DNA of 64,000 nucleotides, from assembly GCF_000378605.1 (NCBI RefSeq), contig NZ_KB905155.1, forward strand, positions 744,001 through 808,000, in the 5' to 3' direction. Below the pieces are notes generated by a model. That model was not told where the DNA came from. It ran no database searches and saw only the letters and a program-made list of their open reading frames with translations. Every line of letters starts with the position of its first letter. Within the stretch, counting starts at the first letter, position 1. This document shows positions 9,379 to 17,698 of the stretch, one piece after another. Source of the stretch: Thioalkalivibrio sp. ALJ21 (GTDB taxonomy: Bacteria; Pseudomonadota; Gammaproteobacteria; Ectothiorhodospirales; Ectothiorhodospiraceae). The position numbers were made by a program, and so were the translations under genes.

Positions 9379-10122
9379 TCACTCGTGGATGAAGCCGCTA
9401 AGCTTGCTTTCGATGTTGCGCGGGTTCTCGCCCTCGGCGATGGAGATCAGACCCTCCATCAGCATCAACTGGTGCTGCGAGCGCTTCTGGATGATCGATT
9501 TCAGCTTGTTGGCCACCGGCAGGAACAGCAGGTTGGCCGACGCGATCCCGTAGATCGTCGCGACAAAGGCCGCGGCAATCCCCGCCCCCAGCTTGCTGGG
9601 GTCGGCCAGGTTCTGCATCACCGCCATCAGCCCCATTACGGCGCCGACAATGCCAAGCGTCGGGGCATAGACCCCCATGCTCTCGAACACCTTGGCGCCC
9701 TGGGTATCGAAATGCTCGCGGTTATCCAGATCCGCCTCGAGGATCTGCCGGATGGTCTGCGGCTCGGAGCCGTCCACCAGCAGTTGCAGCCCCTTGCGCG
9801 CGAACTCGTCGCTCTCCTCGTCGGCCAGCGTCTCCAGGCCCAGAAGCCCTTCCTTGCGCGCCACATTGGACCACTCCACGATGCGCGCCAGCATCGCCTC
9901 GTTGTCGATCCGCGGTGGCTTGAACGCCCAAGGCAGAATGCGCATCCCGTGGAGAAACACCGCCATGCGGGCCTGCACCAGCGTGGCCCCAAGAGTCCCC
10001 AGCACCACGATCACGAACGCGGCCGCGTTCCAGAGTGCGCCCAGACCACTCCCCTTCGCGATACTCCCCCCGAGCACCGCGACGAGCCCCAGGGTGATCC
10101 CGATGAGGCTCAGAATATCCAT
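9379..10122 (-). CDS. motC: Flagellar stator protein MotC (MotA family)
   Basis: MotA-type stator subunit of 247 residues with four predicted membrane helices: two near the N-terminus (LSLIGITLGLVAVLGG, AAAFVIVVLGTLGATLV) and two in the C-terminal part (APTLGIVGAVMGLMAVM, GIAAAFVATIYGIASANLLF). The cytoplasmic charged region between helices 2 and 3 contacts the rotor protein FliG. It starts directly after the cheB stop and is followed by motD after 7 bases. Confidence 0.93.
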   Translation of the reverse strand: MDILSLIGITLGLVAVLGGSIAKGSGLGALWNAAAFVIVVLGTLGATLVQARMAVFLHGMRILPWAFKPPRIDNEAMLARIVEWSNVARKEGLLGLETLADEESDEFARKGLQLLVDGSEPQTIRQILEADLDNREHFDTQGAKVFESMGVYAPTLGIVGAVMGLMAVMQNLADPSKLGAGIAAAFVATIYGIASANLLFLPVANKLKSIIQKRSQHQLMLMEGLISIAEGENPRNIESKLSGFIHE

Positions 10123-11229
10123 CTAGCAAAACCCCTTGACCAGCGCCGGGCCCACATCCGGCAACGGATACACCTGGTCCACGAGCCCGGCCTCCGCGAC
10201 CGCGGCCGGCATCCCATACACCACCGACGTGGCCGCATCCTGTGCCCACACCTGTGCCCCGGCGCCCTTGAGCGCCCGTGCACCTTCGCGCCCGTCCGCG
10301 CCCATCCCGGTCAGCACCACGGCCAGCACCTGTCCGCGCAAAGCCTCGACCGCCGAGCTGAACGCCGCATCCACGCTGGGCTTGTAGATCGTACCCAGCG
10401 GGCTCTCGGTTACCCGCACCGTCGTCTGGCTGCCACGCTCCAGCGTGGTTTGCAGGCCCCCAGGGGCCAGCAGGGCCACCCCGGGACGCATGACATCACC
10501 ATCCTGTGCCTGCTTGACCCGGATCTGGCACATGGCGTCCAGGCGCTCCGCAAACGCCGGCGTAAAGCTCGCAGGCATGTGCTGAATGAGCAGAATCGGC
10601 TGGGGGAAGTTCGCCGGCAGGGCCTTGAGCACCTCCTGCAGGGCCACCGGGCCTCCGGTGGACGTCCCGATCAGCACCGCGCGGACCTGCCGCAGCGGCA
10701 CGGCGGGCCGACCGACCGGCGGTGCCTGTCGCTGTACCTCGGCCGCCTTGCGGTCGGATTCTTCACGACGCGCAGAGGGGCGGGCCTCGACCGCTGGTCG
10801 TGCGCTCCCCGGCTGGCTGACGGAACGGGCCCGGCTGCGTGACAGGCTGCGTACCCGCCGGCGCAGCATCATGCGTGCGCTGTCCTCGTCGGACGCGATG
10901 TCACTGAAGCGCTTCGGCAGAAAGTCGACCGCCCCCGCCTCAAGTGCATCCAGGGTCGCCTGGGCTCCCTCGGTGGTCAGACTCGAGAACATCAGTACCG
11001 GCCGAGGGTTCTCGGCCATGATCCGGCGCACCGCGGTGATGCCGTCCATCACGGGCATCTCGATGTCCATGGTCACGACATCCGGGTCCAGTTCCTTGAC
11101 CTTGCGAATCGCCTCCTCGCCGTTCTCCGCGCTGCCGACGACCTCGATCCCCGCGTCGGCGTCCAGAATTTCACTGATGCGGCGGCGGAAAAACCCGGAG
11201 TCATCCACCACCAGTACCTTAACCGGCAT
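10123..11229 (-). CDS. cheB: Chemotaxis receptor methylesterase CheB
   Basis: Response-regulator methylesterase/deamidase that removes receptor methyl groups and is activated by CheA phosphorylation. The N-terminal receiver domain has acidic DD at VLVVDDS and the phospho-acceptor Asp in VTMDIEMPVMDG. The C-terminal catalytic domain has the Ser motif GTSTGGP, His motif IQHMP and Asp in LTGMGADG. A Pro/Arg/Ser-rich linker of about 60 residues joins them. At 368 residues it is a normal length. It is tightly packed between cheA and motC. Confidence 0.96.
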   Translation of the reverse strand: MPVKVLVVDDSGFFRRRISEILDADAGIEVVGSAENGEEAIRKVKELDPDVVTMDIEMPVMDGITAVRRIMAENPRPVLMFSSLTTEGAQATLDALEAGAVDFLPKRFSDIASDEDSARMMLRRRVRSLSRSRARSVSQPGSARPAVEARPSARREESDRKAAEVQRQAPPVGRPAVPLRQVRAVLIGTSTGGPVALQEVLKALPANFPQPILLIQHMPASFTPAFAERLDAMCQIRVKQAQDGDVMRPGVALLAPGGLQTTLERGSQTTVRVTESPLGTIYKPSVDAAFSSAVEALRGQVLAVVLTGMGADGREGARALKGAGAQVWAQDAATSVVYGMPAAVAEAGLVDQVYPLPDVGPALVKGFC

Positions 11230-11231
11230 CC

Positions 11232-13382
11232 TTAGCCCTCGATTGTTTGCGCAGGCCGCCGGGTGCGGCCCGCCGACGGGATCGTGTGCGTCAACAAACC
11301 CACGAGATCGGCGACATCCAGGATCAGCGCAATCCCTCCATCACCCGTGATGGTCGCGCCGGCCAGCCCCTTCACGCCCTGCAAGTTCTGCCCCAGCGGC
11401 TTGATGACCACCTCTTCCTGCCCCACCAGATCATCGACGACCAGGCCGACCTTGCGATCGGCGGTATGCACCACGACCACATGCGATTCCGGTTTCGCTT
11501 CGGGGATGAAGCCCGGCTTCAACCAACGCTTGAGATAGTGAACCGGAAGCGCCTGATTTCTGACGACAATGACCTCCTGGTCATCCACGTAATGGGTCTT
11601 GGTCAGATCCAGGTCCAGGATCTCCGAGACGGACGCCAGCGGGATCGCGAACCGCCGCCCGTCGAGGATAACCATCAACGCAGGAAGGATCGCCAGGGTC
11701 AGCGGCAGCTTCACCCGCAGCGTGGTCCCGACCCCAATCTCGGAATCGATCTCGATGGTCCCGTTGAGCTGCGAGATCTTCGTCTTGACGACGTCCATCC
11801 CCACCCCGCGACCGGATACATCCGAGATCTCGGTCTTGGTGGAGAACCCGGCCATGAAAATGACGTTGAAGGCCTCACGATCGGTCATCCGTTCGGCCAT
11901 CGCGGGCTCCATCAGCCCCTTCTCGACGACCTTGCGCCGTAGGGCATGCGGATCCATGCCACCCCCATCGTCCTTGATCAGCAACGCGATGTGATCGCCT
12001 TCCTGTGCCGCGCCAAGCACCACCGTCCCCTTGCGCGGCTTGCCGGCCTTCTCGCGCACCTCCGGGGTCTCGATACCGTGGTCCACGGCGTTGCGCACCA
12101 GATGCACCAGCGGATCGGACAGCGCCTCGACCAGGTTCTTGTCGAGGTCGGTATCCTCGCCAAAAATCTCCAGCTCGATCTCCTTACCCAGGCTGCGCGA
12201 CAGATCGCGGATCACCCGCGGAAAGCGATTGAATACCTTGTTGACCGGCTGCATACGGGTCTTCATCACCGACGTCTGAAGATCCGATGTCACCAACGCC
12301 AGCGAACTAATGGCCTTGCCCAGCTCGTCGTCCACATGCTGGGTTCGCAACATGCTCAGGCGGTTACGCACCAACACCAGCTCGCCGACCAGATTCATAA
12401 TCTCGTCGAGCCGTTCGGTGTTCACACGGACCGAGGCCTCGCCCTGAGGGGCCTGCCGGGCGCCGGCCGCCGCGGCCGCAGGCTTGGCAGCCTGTGGCTT
12501 GGCCTCGGGAGCCGGCGGTTCCTGTGCCGCGCTGGCGGCTTCGGGCTCTGCGCTCGGCTCTTCCTGCGTGGACGACTCAGCGGCAGCGGGTGCCGGCGTT
12601 GCACTGGCAGGAGGCCCGTTCCCTCGCGCCTGCAACTCGTCCAGCAGATTCTCGAATTCATCGTCGGAAATCAGGTCTTCACCGTCGCCACCTGGCCCGG
12701 CTGCATCCGGATCCGTGCTGGACGACCCTGCGTCCTCGGTCGACGACGTAGAGGCGTCCTGGCCCGCCTGCGGCGCACCGTCGCCGTGCAGCGAATCCAG
12801 CAGGGCCTCGAACTCGTCGTCGGTAATCTCGTCATCGGCACCGACCAGTCCCGACTCATCCCCTGCAGCATCGCCCGCAGCCACCGCGCTCGCTTCCACC
12901 TCGGCGGGGGGTGCCGGTTCCGGTTCCGGCTCCGGTTCGGGGGGTACATCTGGCGTCGACGCTGCGTCGGGTTCGGAATTACCGGCTACGTCTTCGTTCT
13001 TGGCCATCCGCCGCAGGTCTTCGACCAGATCGGCCTCCGCGGGCGTCGGATCAACCCCGGAGCGCAGGTCGCCAAACATCACGTTCAGCGTATCGAGGAC
13101 CCGCAGCATGGTATCCATCAGGTGACCATCGACCTGACGCTCCCCGTTGCGCAGGAGATTAAACACGTCCTCTGCGTGATGGCAGACCGTCACCAGCGGA
13201 TCCAGGCTCAGAAAGCCCGCGCCGCCCTTGATCGTGTGGAAGCTGCGGAATACCGCGTTCAACAGATCCCGGTCATCGGGATGCTGTTCCAAGTCGATCA
13301 GCTGCTCGTTGAGTCCTTCGAGCAGTTCCCCGGCCTCGATCAGGAAGTCCTGAAGGATTTCGTCGTTGGGGTCGATGGCCAT
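11232..13382 (-). CDS. cheA: Chemotaxis histidine kinase CheA
   Basis: Central kinase of the chemosensory array. The 716 residues comprise an N-terminal HPt domain with phospho-His H49 (SFHTIKGGAGF), a long acidic linker (about 125-330), a dimerisation helix pair, an ATPase domain (N box HLVRNAVDHGIE, G1 DDGGGMD, G2 GRGVGMDVVK) and a C-terminal CheW-like domain. No obvious P2 domain is seen. The linker instead holds two copies of an 18-residue motif, at about 185-202 and 237-254, sharing DDEFExLLDxL. In Vibrio the CheA linker docks ParP and ParC, and both partner genes lie downstream here. Confidence 0.96.
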   Translation of the reverse strand: MAIDPNDEILQDFLIEAGELLEGLNEQLIDLEQHPDDRDLLNAVFRSFHTIKGGAGFLSLDPLVTVCHHAEDVFNLLRNGERQVDGHLMDTMLRVLDTLNVMFGDLRSGVDPTPAEADLVEDLRRMAKNEDVAGNSEPDAASTPDVPPEPEPEPEPAPPAEVEASAVAAGDAAGDESGLVGADDEITDDEFEALLDSLHGDGAPQAGQDASTSSTEDAGSSSTDPDAAGPGGDGEDLISDDEFENLLDELQARGNGPPASATPAPAAAESSTQEEPSAEPEAASAAQEPPAPEAKPQAAKPAAAAAGARQAPQGEASVRVNTERLDEIMNLVGELVLVRNRLSMLRTQHVDDELGKAISSLALVTSDLQTSVMKTRMQPVNKVFNRFPRVIRDLSRSLGKEIELEIFGEDTDLDKNLVEALSDPLVHLVRNAVDHGIETPEVREKAGKPRKGTVVLGAAQEGDHIALLIKDDGGGMDPHALRRKVVEKGLMEPAMAERMTDREAFNVIFMAGFSTKTEISDVSGRGVGMDVVKTKISQLNGTIEIDSEIGVGTTLRVKLPLTLAILPALMVILDGRRFAIPLASVSEILDLDLTKTHYVDDQEVIVVRNQALPVHYLKRWLKPGFIPEAKPESHVVVVHTADRKVGLVVDDLVGQEEVVIKPLGQNLQGVKGLAGATITGDGGIALILDVADLVGLLTHTIPSAGRTRRPAQTIEG

Positions 13383-13461
13383 TCGGTCTCTCCGTTCCGG
13401 TGAGGCTTGCCGTTAAGGGATGGGCGCCGGGAAGCCGCCGATTCAGGAATCAGCGGGCTGC

Positions 13462-14238
13462 CTAGAAGCCCAGACTGGACAACAGATCGTCCACCTCGTC
13501 TTGTCCTTGAACGACATCCTGGCCGGAATCTTGAGTCTTCGGCACTGCTGGCCCGTGTCCGCGCCGATCGCCCTCGCGCCGGTCGGCATCGTCATCCAGC
13601 GTCTTCTCCGCCGCCTCCACCGTCTCCATGCGACCGCTGGAAAGCCGGATCAGCGTGACCAGGTTCTCCTCCAGGTCCGTCACGAGCTGGATTACGCGCC
13701 GGATGACCTGCCCGGTAATATCCTGGTAACTCTGCGCCATCAGCACCTCCGACAGCAGGCGCCGCAGCTCTTCGGTATCGTCGTTGGCCTGAGCAAAAAA
13801 CTCGTCCAGTTCGCGGGCGAACTCCCGGAACTCGTCGACCGAGAGCTGCCGTTTGCGAAAGCGGGTCCACTTCGCCGTTAGTTGGCCGGCCTGCTGGCTG
13901 AACGACTCGGCAATCGGGAGACTCGTCTCGATGGCGGTCAGGGTCTCGTGTGCGGCCTTCTCGGTCATCGTGACCACATAATTGAGACGCTCACGGGCAT
14001 CCGGGATCTCGGCCTGAGTCAGCTCGACCAGCCGCGAATCCCCCCGGAAGCTTTGCAAGGCCTCGTGCAGGTCGCGCGTGAGCTTTCCGAGTTCGTCGAA
14101 GAGTTCGCGGTCGTAGGGGCGCGCCAGATCCTGGATCAGCGCGCGTGCGGACACCTCATCCCCTGCCTCCAGAACCTGCACGAGCTCACGCGCGCGAGCG
14201 ATCTGCTGCTCACCGATCGATTGTTCTTGGTCTGTCAT
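13462..14238 (-). CDS. cheZ: CheY-phosphate phosphatase CheZ
   Basis: Long helical-hairpin phosphatase that terminates the CheY-P signal. The 258-residue protein carries the catalytic Gln in SYQDITGQVIRRVIQLV (about 175-190) and the conserved C-terminal CheY-binding peptide ending DEVDDLLSSLGF. AAGGGG precedes the ATG at 14238. The gene lies between cheY and cheA, as in other polar flagellates. Confidence 0.94.
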   Translation of the reverse strand: MTDQEQSIGEQQIARARELVQVLEAGDEVSARALIQDLARPYDRELFDELGKLTRDLHEALQSFRGDSRLVELTQAEIPDARERLNYVVTMTEKAAHETLTAIETSLPIAESFSQQAGQLTAKWTRFRKRQLSVDEFREFARELDEFFAQANDDTEELRRLLSEVLMAQSYQDITGQVIRRVIQLVTDLEENLVTLIRLSSGRMETVEAAEKTLDDDADRREGDRRGHGPAVPKTQDSGQDVVQGQDEVDDLLSSLGF

Positions 14239-14273
14239 CCAAAGCCCCTTGCTCGCTCCCCATCCCGAACGTG

Positions 14274-14299
14274 ATGACCGGGATCGATCTCCCGGTCAT
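14274..14299 (-). other. Inverted repeat between cheY and cheZ
   Basis: A perfect 10-bp inverted repeat (ATGACCGGGA and its complement) with a 6-nt loop lies in the cheY-cheZ gap. No T-run follows on the minus strand, so it looks like an mRNA-stabilising or processing hairpin, or a weak attenuator, and not a full terminator. It would let cheY be expressed above cheZ; that is an inference. Confidence 0.45.
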
Positions 14300-14340
14300 G
14301 CATTGGCCCGGACCAGGAGATTTCGACACCGAAACCCAAG

Positions 14341-14733
14341 TTAACCTTGCGCTTCAATGCGTTCGAATATTTTGTCGATCTTTTCCTTGAGGGTTTCCGC
14401 GGTAAAGGGCTTCACCACGTAGCCGTTCACGCCCGCCTCGGCCGCCTCGACGATCTGATCACGCTTGGCCTCCGCCGTCACCATCAGCACCGGCATCGTC
14501 TTCAGCTTCTCATCGGCACGAACCGCCCGCAGCAGGTCGATCCCCGGCATGTTGGGCATGTTCCAGTCGGTGATCAGAAAGTCGAAGTCGCCGTTCTGGA
14601 GCATCGGCAGTGCCGTGCTGCCGTCATCGGCCTCTTGCGTGTTGTTGAAGCCAAGATCACGCAAGAGGTTCTTGATGATCCGTCGCATCGTGGAGAAGTC
14701 ATCCACAATGAGAATTTTCATTCCCTTGTCCAC
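14341..14733 (-). CDS. cheY: Chemotaxis response regulator CheY
   Basis: Single-domain receiver of 130 residues that binds FliM when phosphorylated and changes motor direction. It has the acidic pair (ILIVDDF), phospho-acceptor Asp ([12 protein letters not shown]), conserved Thr (MVTAEA) and Lys (YVVKPF). The GTG at 14733 is preferred because CGGAG lies 7 bases upstream. The internal ATG at 14721 has its AGGGA directly abutting the start codon. Confidence 0.96.
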   Translation of the reverse strand: MDKGMKILIVDDFSTMRRIIKNLLRDLGFNNTQEADDGSTALPMLQNGDFDFLITDWNMPNMPGIDLLRAVRADEKLKTMPVLMVTAEAKRDQIVEAAEAGVNGYVVKPFTAETLKEKIDKIFERIEAQG

Positions 14734-14780
14734 AGGTCACTCCGGGATAAATGATTCATGTGAGTACTAGAGCTTGGCCT

Positions 14781-15542
14781 TCAGAATAACTGCAAAGCCT
14801 CGCCGTCTTCGAGCCAGGAACCCAGGCGCGCGCGCAATCGGATGACGGCCTGACTGCGGATCTGGCTGACGCGCGACTCGGTCACCCCCAGCACCGCGCC
14901 AATCTCGCGCAGGTTGAGCTCCTCGATGTAATAAAGCGACAGCACCAGCCGTTCGCGTTCGGGCAAATCGCCCAGCGCGGCGGCCAGCTCCTCGCGAAAT
15001 TCCCCGGCCTCGATCGTGCGCGAGGGCGAGGCCTCCTGTCCCTCGATCACGCGGTCGGCCTCACCATCGGTGCCGCCCAGGTCGTCCAGCGCAAACAGAT
15101 GGGCGCCGGCATGGTCCTGCAGCATCGAGTAATACTCGTCGATCGGGACCTCGAGTTCCTCGGCCACTTCGACCCCGCGCGCCGCGCGCCCCTCTCTGGC
15201 TTCGACGGTCTGGATGGCCGAGGCGATCTTGCGGCTGTTGCGGTGTACCGATCTCGGCGTCCAGTCACTGCGGCGTAACTCGTCGATCATCGCGCCGCGG
15301 ATGCGAATCCCGGCATACGTCGCAAACGTCGCGCCCTGCCCGCCCTCGAACTGCCGCGCGGCCTCCAGCAGGCCGATCATGCCGGCCTGGATCAGGTCGT
15401 CGACCTGGACCGAGGAAGGCAGACGCGCCATCAGATGATGCGCGATGCGATGCACCAGCTCGATATGCTCCGCAACGCGCTGCTCGTGGCCTGTCGCGGC
15501 CACGCTCTCGTATCCGGGGAGGCGATTACGCGGCGACATCAT
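14781..15542 (-). CDS. fliA: Flagellar sigma factor FliA (sigma-28)
   Basis: RNA polymerase sigma factor for late flagellar and chemotaxis genes. The 253-residue protein has region 2 (HIELVHRIAHHLMARLP, then DLIQAGMIGLLEAARQFE), region 3 and a region 4 helix-turn-helix (LNLREIGAVLGVTESRVSQIRSQAVIRLR). It overlaps flhG by 4 bases. Two adjacent ATGs (15542 and 15539) could serve as start. No anti-sigma FlgM gene is in this window. Confidence 0.96.
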   Translation of the reverse strand: MMSPRNRLPGYESVAATGHEQRVAEHIELVHRIAHHLMARLPSSVQVDDLIQAGMIGLLEAARQFEGGQGATFATYAGIRIRGAMIDELRRSDWTPRSVHRNSRKIASAIQTVEAREGRAARGVEVAEELEVPIDEYYSMLQDHAGAHLFALDDLGGTDGEADRVIEGQEASPSRTIEAGEFREELAAALGDLPERERLVLSLYYIEELNLREIGAVLGVTESRVSQIRSQAVIRLRARLGSWLEDGEALQLF

Positions 15543-16363
15543 GCGCTCTGCAGCATCCGTTCAACGAAAAACCCGACACCACCATCGGCACCACGGGCCA
15601 CCGGCCAGCGGTCGACCGTACGGGCGAGCTCGGCAAAGGCCTTGGCCGCCGGACTGCCCGGATACTGCTGCACGACCGGTGCCCGCTTCTGTACGGCCTT
15701 GCGCAGATGCTCGTCCATCGGGATGTAACCGGCGAGATCCAGGATGACTTCCGGCAGGTAGTTGTCGCAAACGGTGGTCAGTTTCTGCAACAAGCGCTCG
15801 GCGCCCGCGCGATCCTGGACCATGTTCGTGACCAGCCGGAAACGCCGCATGCCATGATCGCGGTGCAGTACCTTGATCAACGCATAGGCATCGGTGATGG
15901 ACGCCGGCTCGTCGCAGACGACGATCAGGGTCTCCTGGACCGCCCGACAGAAGGTCGTCACGGATTCCTGCAGGCCGGCTGCCGTATCCACCACCAGCAC
16001 ATCCAGCGGCTTGGAATAGGCGCTGAATGCCTGGATCAGACCGTTATGCTCAAGTTGAGTGAGATTCGCCATCGCAGCGATCCCCGAGGCCGACGGTATG
16101 ACCTTGATTCCGTCCGGGCCCTCAATCAGGACATCCTGGAGGTCGTCCACCTGCCCGGTCACCAGGTCATGCAGGGTACGCTCGGGTCGCAGCCCGAGCA
16201 GCACGTCCGCATTGGCCAGCCCCAGATCGGCATCAAACAGCATGACCTCGCGACCCAGTCGCGCGAGCGCCACGGACAGGTTGACCGACACGTTGGTCTT
16301 GCCGACGCCTCCCTTCCCAGAGGCAACCGCAATGACCTTCAACGGCTGATTAGTGCGTGGCAT
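15539..16363 (-). CDS. flhG: Flagellar number regulator FlhG (FleN), MinD-like ATPase
   Basis: MinD/ParA-family ATPase with a deviant Walker A (ASGKGGVGKTNVSVNLSVALA, about 13-33). With FlhF it limits polar flagella number, and in Pseudomonas and Vibrio it antagonises the activator FleQ/FlrA. 274 residues is typical. It overlaps the flhF stop by 14 bases and fliA by 4, so the three genes are translationally coupled. A C-terminal membrane-targeting stretch is plausible (WPVARG...VGFFVERMLQSA). Confidence 0.94.
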   Translation of the reverse strand: MPRTNQPLKVIAVASGKGGVGKTNVSVNLSVALARLGREVMLFDADLGLANADVLLGLRPERTLHDLVTGQVDDLQDVLIEGPDGIKVIPSASGIAAMANLTQLEHNGLIQAFSAYSKPLDVLVVDTAAGLQESVTTFCRAVQETLIVVCDEPASITDAYALIKVLHRDHGMRRFRLVTNMVQDRAGAERLLQKLTTVCDNYLPEVILDLAGYIPMDEHLRKAVQKRAPVVQQYPGSPAAKAFAELARTVDRWPVARGADGGVGFFVERMLQSA

Positions 16364-17624
16364 AGCGTCCTTTCCCCACCGGATGGATCATCTCCAGAAC
16401 GCCCGCATCCTGAGTACGGCGCGGCGATGGCGCACTGCGGCCAGCATTCGAGAACTCCGCCAGGCTGGCATCGGTCCATCGTTCATCGCGGGAGGATCGA
16501 CGCGCGGGGCTGCGTTCTTCGCCGAGCGCCCGCCGGGTCAGATCGCCCGTTTCGACCCGGTGGAAGTCTTCGGCAATCCGCTGCCCATCGCTGACAAAGG
16601 TGAGGCCCAGGTGTTGATCGAGCAATACCGACAACGTCTCCCCCAATTGTTCGGCTTCATCGAGTTTAGTCAGTACCAGCGCTGCCGGCTCTGTCTTGCG
16701 GAAGGCGTCCAGCACCCGCCGCAGCGCCGCGGCCTGGGTCGTCGCGGAGACGACCAGCCAGCTCTCGCAGCGCACGCGGTCCGGCCAGCCAGCAAACAGG
16801 GACTCGTCACCCACCGCCGACGGTGCCTGCCCGGCGGTGTCGACCAGGATTAGATGCCCATCCTCGACCCGCGCGGCCATATCCCGCAACTCGCGCGGGT
16901 TCTGCAACACCCGCAATGACACCCCCGCCATCTGCGCAAATGCCAGCAGCTGGCGCGTGGCCCCAATGCGCTGGGTATCCAGTGTGACCAGCGTAACCGA
17001 ATCCGCACCCATACGACGGATTTGACGCAGGGCAATGCGTGCGAGTGTAGTGGTCTTGCCCACCCCCGTAGGCCCCACCAGGGCCAGTACGCCACCTTCA
17101 TCCAGGATATCCGGATGGCGAGTCGCGATCGCCCCGGAAAGGCGTGCGCGCAGCCGCTCCCAGGCCTGCTCCACCGTGCTGTCGTCGAGAATGCTGCCGG
17201 CGAGACTGCGCGCCAGAGACTCGCTGAACCCACGGTCCATCAGACGTGCCTTGCACTCCGCCGCCAGCGGGTGCCGCGCCGCCCACTGCGCGGCCTCGTT
17301 GTCGCTGTGCTGGCGGGTGAGCAGGCTGCGCAAATCCCGCAGCTCCTGGCGCATCGCGGCGAGCTCGGGGTCCGCGGGCCAGGCCGAGCCTGGGCTCGGA
17401 CGCGACGCGGATGGGGGCGCCTCGCGCGGGGTATGGACCGCGTTCACCGCGGCCTGCTGCTCGCGCTCCGGGACACCCGCATCCCCATCTTCCAGCGCCG
17501 CGACGACCTCCAGCCAGCCATCGACACGGCGGCTCGACAGGATCACGGCATCCTCGCCCTGCTGTTCACGCACTTGCCGCATCGCATCGCGCATGTCGCG
17601 TGCCCGGTACCGTCTCACATTCAT
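16350..17624 (-). CDS. flhF: Flagellar positioning GTPase FlhF
   Basis: SRP-type GTPase that places the flagellum at the pole. The N-terminal B domain begins MNVRRYRARDMRDAMRQVRE. It is followed by a Pro/Ser-rich linker, an NG core with Walker A GPTGVGKTTTLARIA near residue 205, and the G4/G5 motifs LVLTKLDEA. The C-terminus carries a roughly 60-residue Arg/Ser-rich extension (SPARRSSRDERWTDAS...) beyond the usual NG fold. 424 residues total. flhA is 74 bases upstream, with a perfect palindrome in the gap. Confidence 0.94.
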   Translation of the reverse strand: MNVRRYRARDMRDAMRQVREQQGEDAVILSSRRVDGWLEVVAALEDGDAGVPEREQQAAVNAVHTPREAPPSASRPSPGSAWPADPELAAMRQELRDLRSLLTRQHSDNEAAQWAARHPLAAECKARLMDRGFSESLARSLAGSILDDSTVEQAWERLRARLSGAIATRHPDILDEGGVLALVGPTGVGKTTTLARIALRQIRRMGADSVTLVTLDTQRIGATRQLLAFAQMAGVSLRVLQNPRELRDMAARVEDGHLILVDTAGQAPSAVGDESLFAGWPDRVRCESWLVVSATTQAAALRRVLDAFRKTEPAALVLTKLDEAEQLGETLSVLLDQHLGLTFVSDGQRIAEDFHRVETGDLTRRALGEERSPARRSSRDERWTDASLAEFSNAGRSAPSPRRTQDAGVLEMIHPVGKGRYATH

Positions 17625-17647
17625 CGCTGTTCTCCCGTTACGCTCAA

Positions 17648-17671
17648 GGGAAACACTGATCAGTGTTTCCC
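17648..17671 (-). repeat. 24-bp perfect palindrome between flhA and flhF
   Basis: The two halves GGGAAACACTGA and TCAGTGTTTCCC are exact complements with no loop, centred on TGATCA. It lies 28 bases after the flhA stop and 24 bases before the flhF ATG on the minus strand. No U-rich tail follows. It could be a dimeric regulator site driving flhF or an mRNA hairpin that uncouples flhF from flhA; the sequence does not decide between them. Confidence 0.7.
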
Positions 17672-17698
17672 TCTCGTATCCGATCGCTACTGTTCGTC

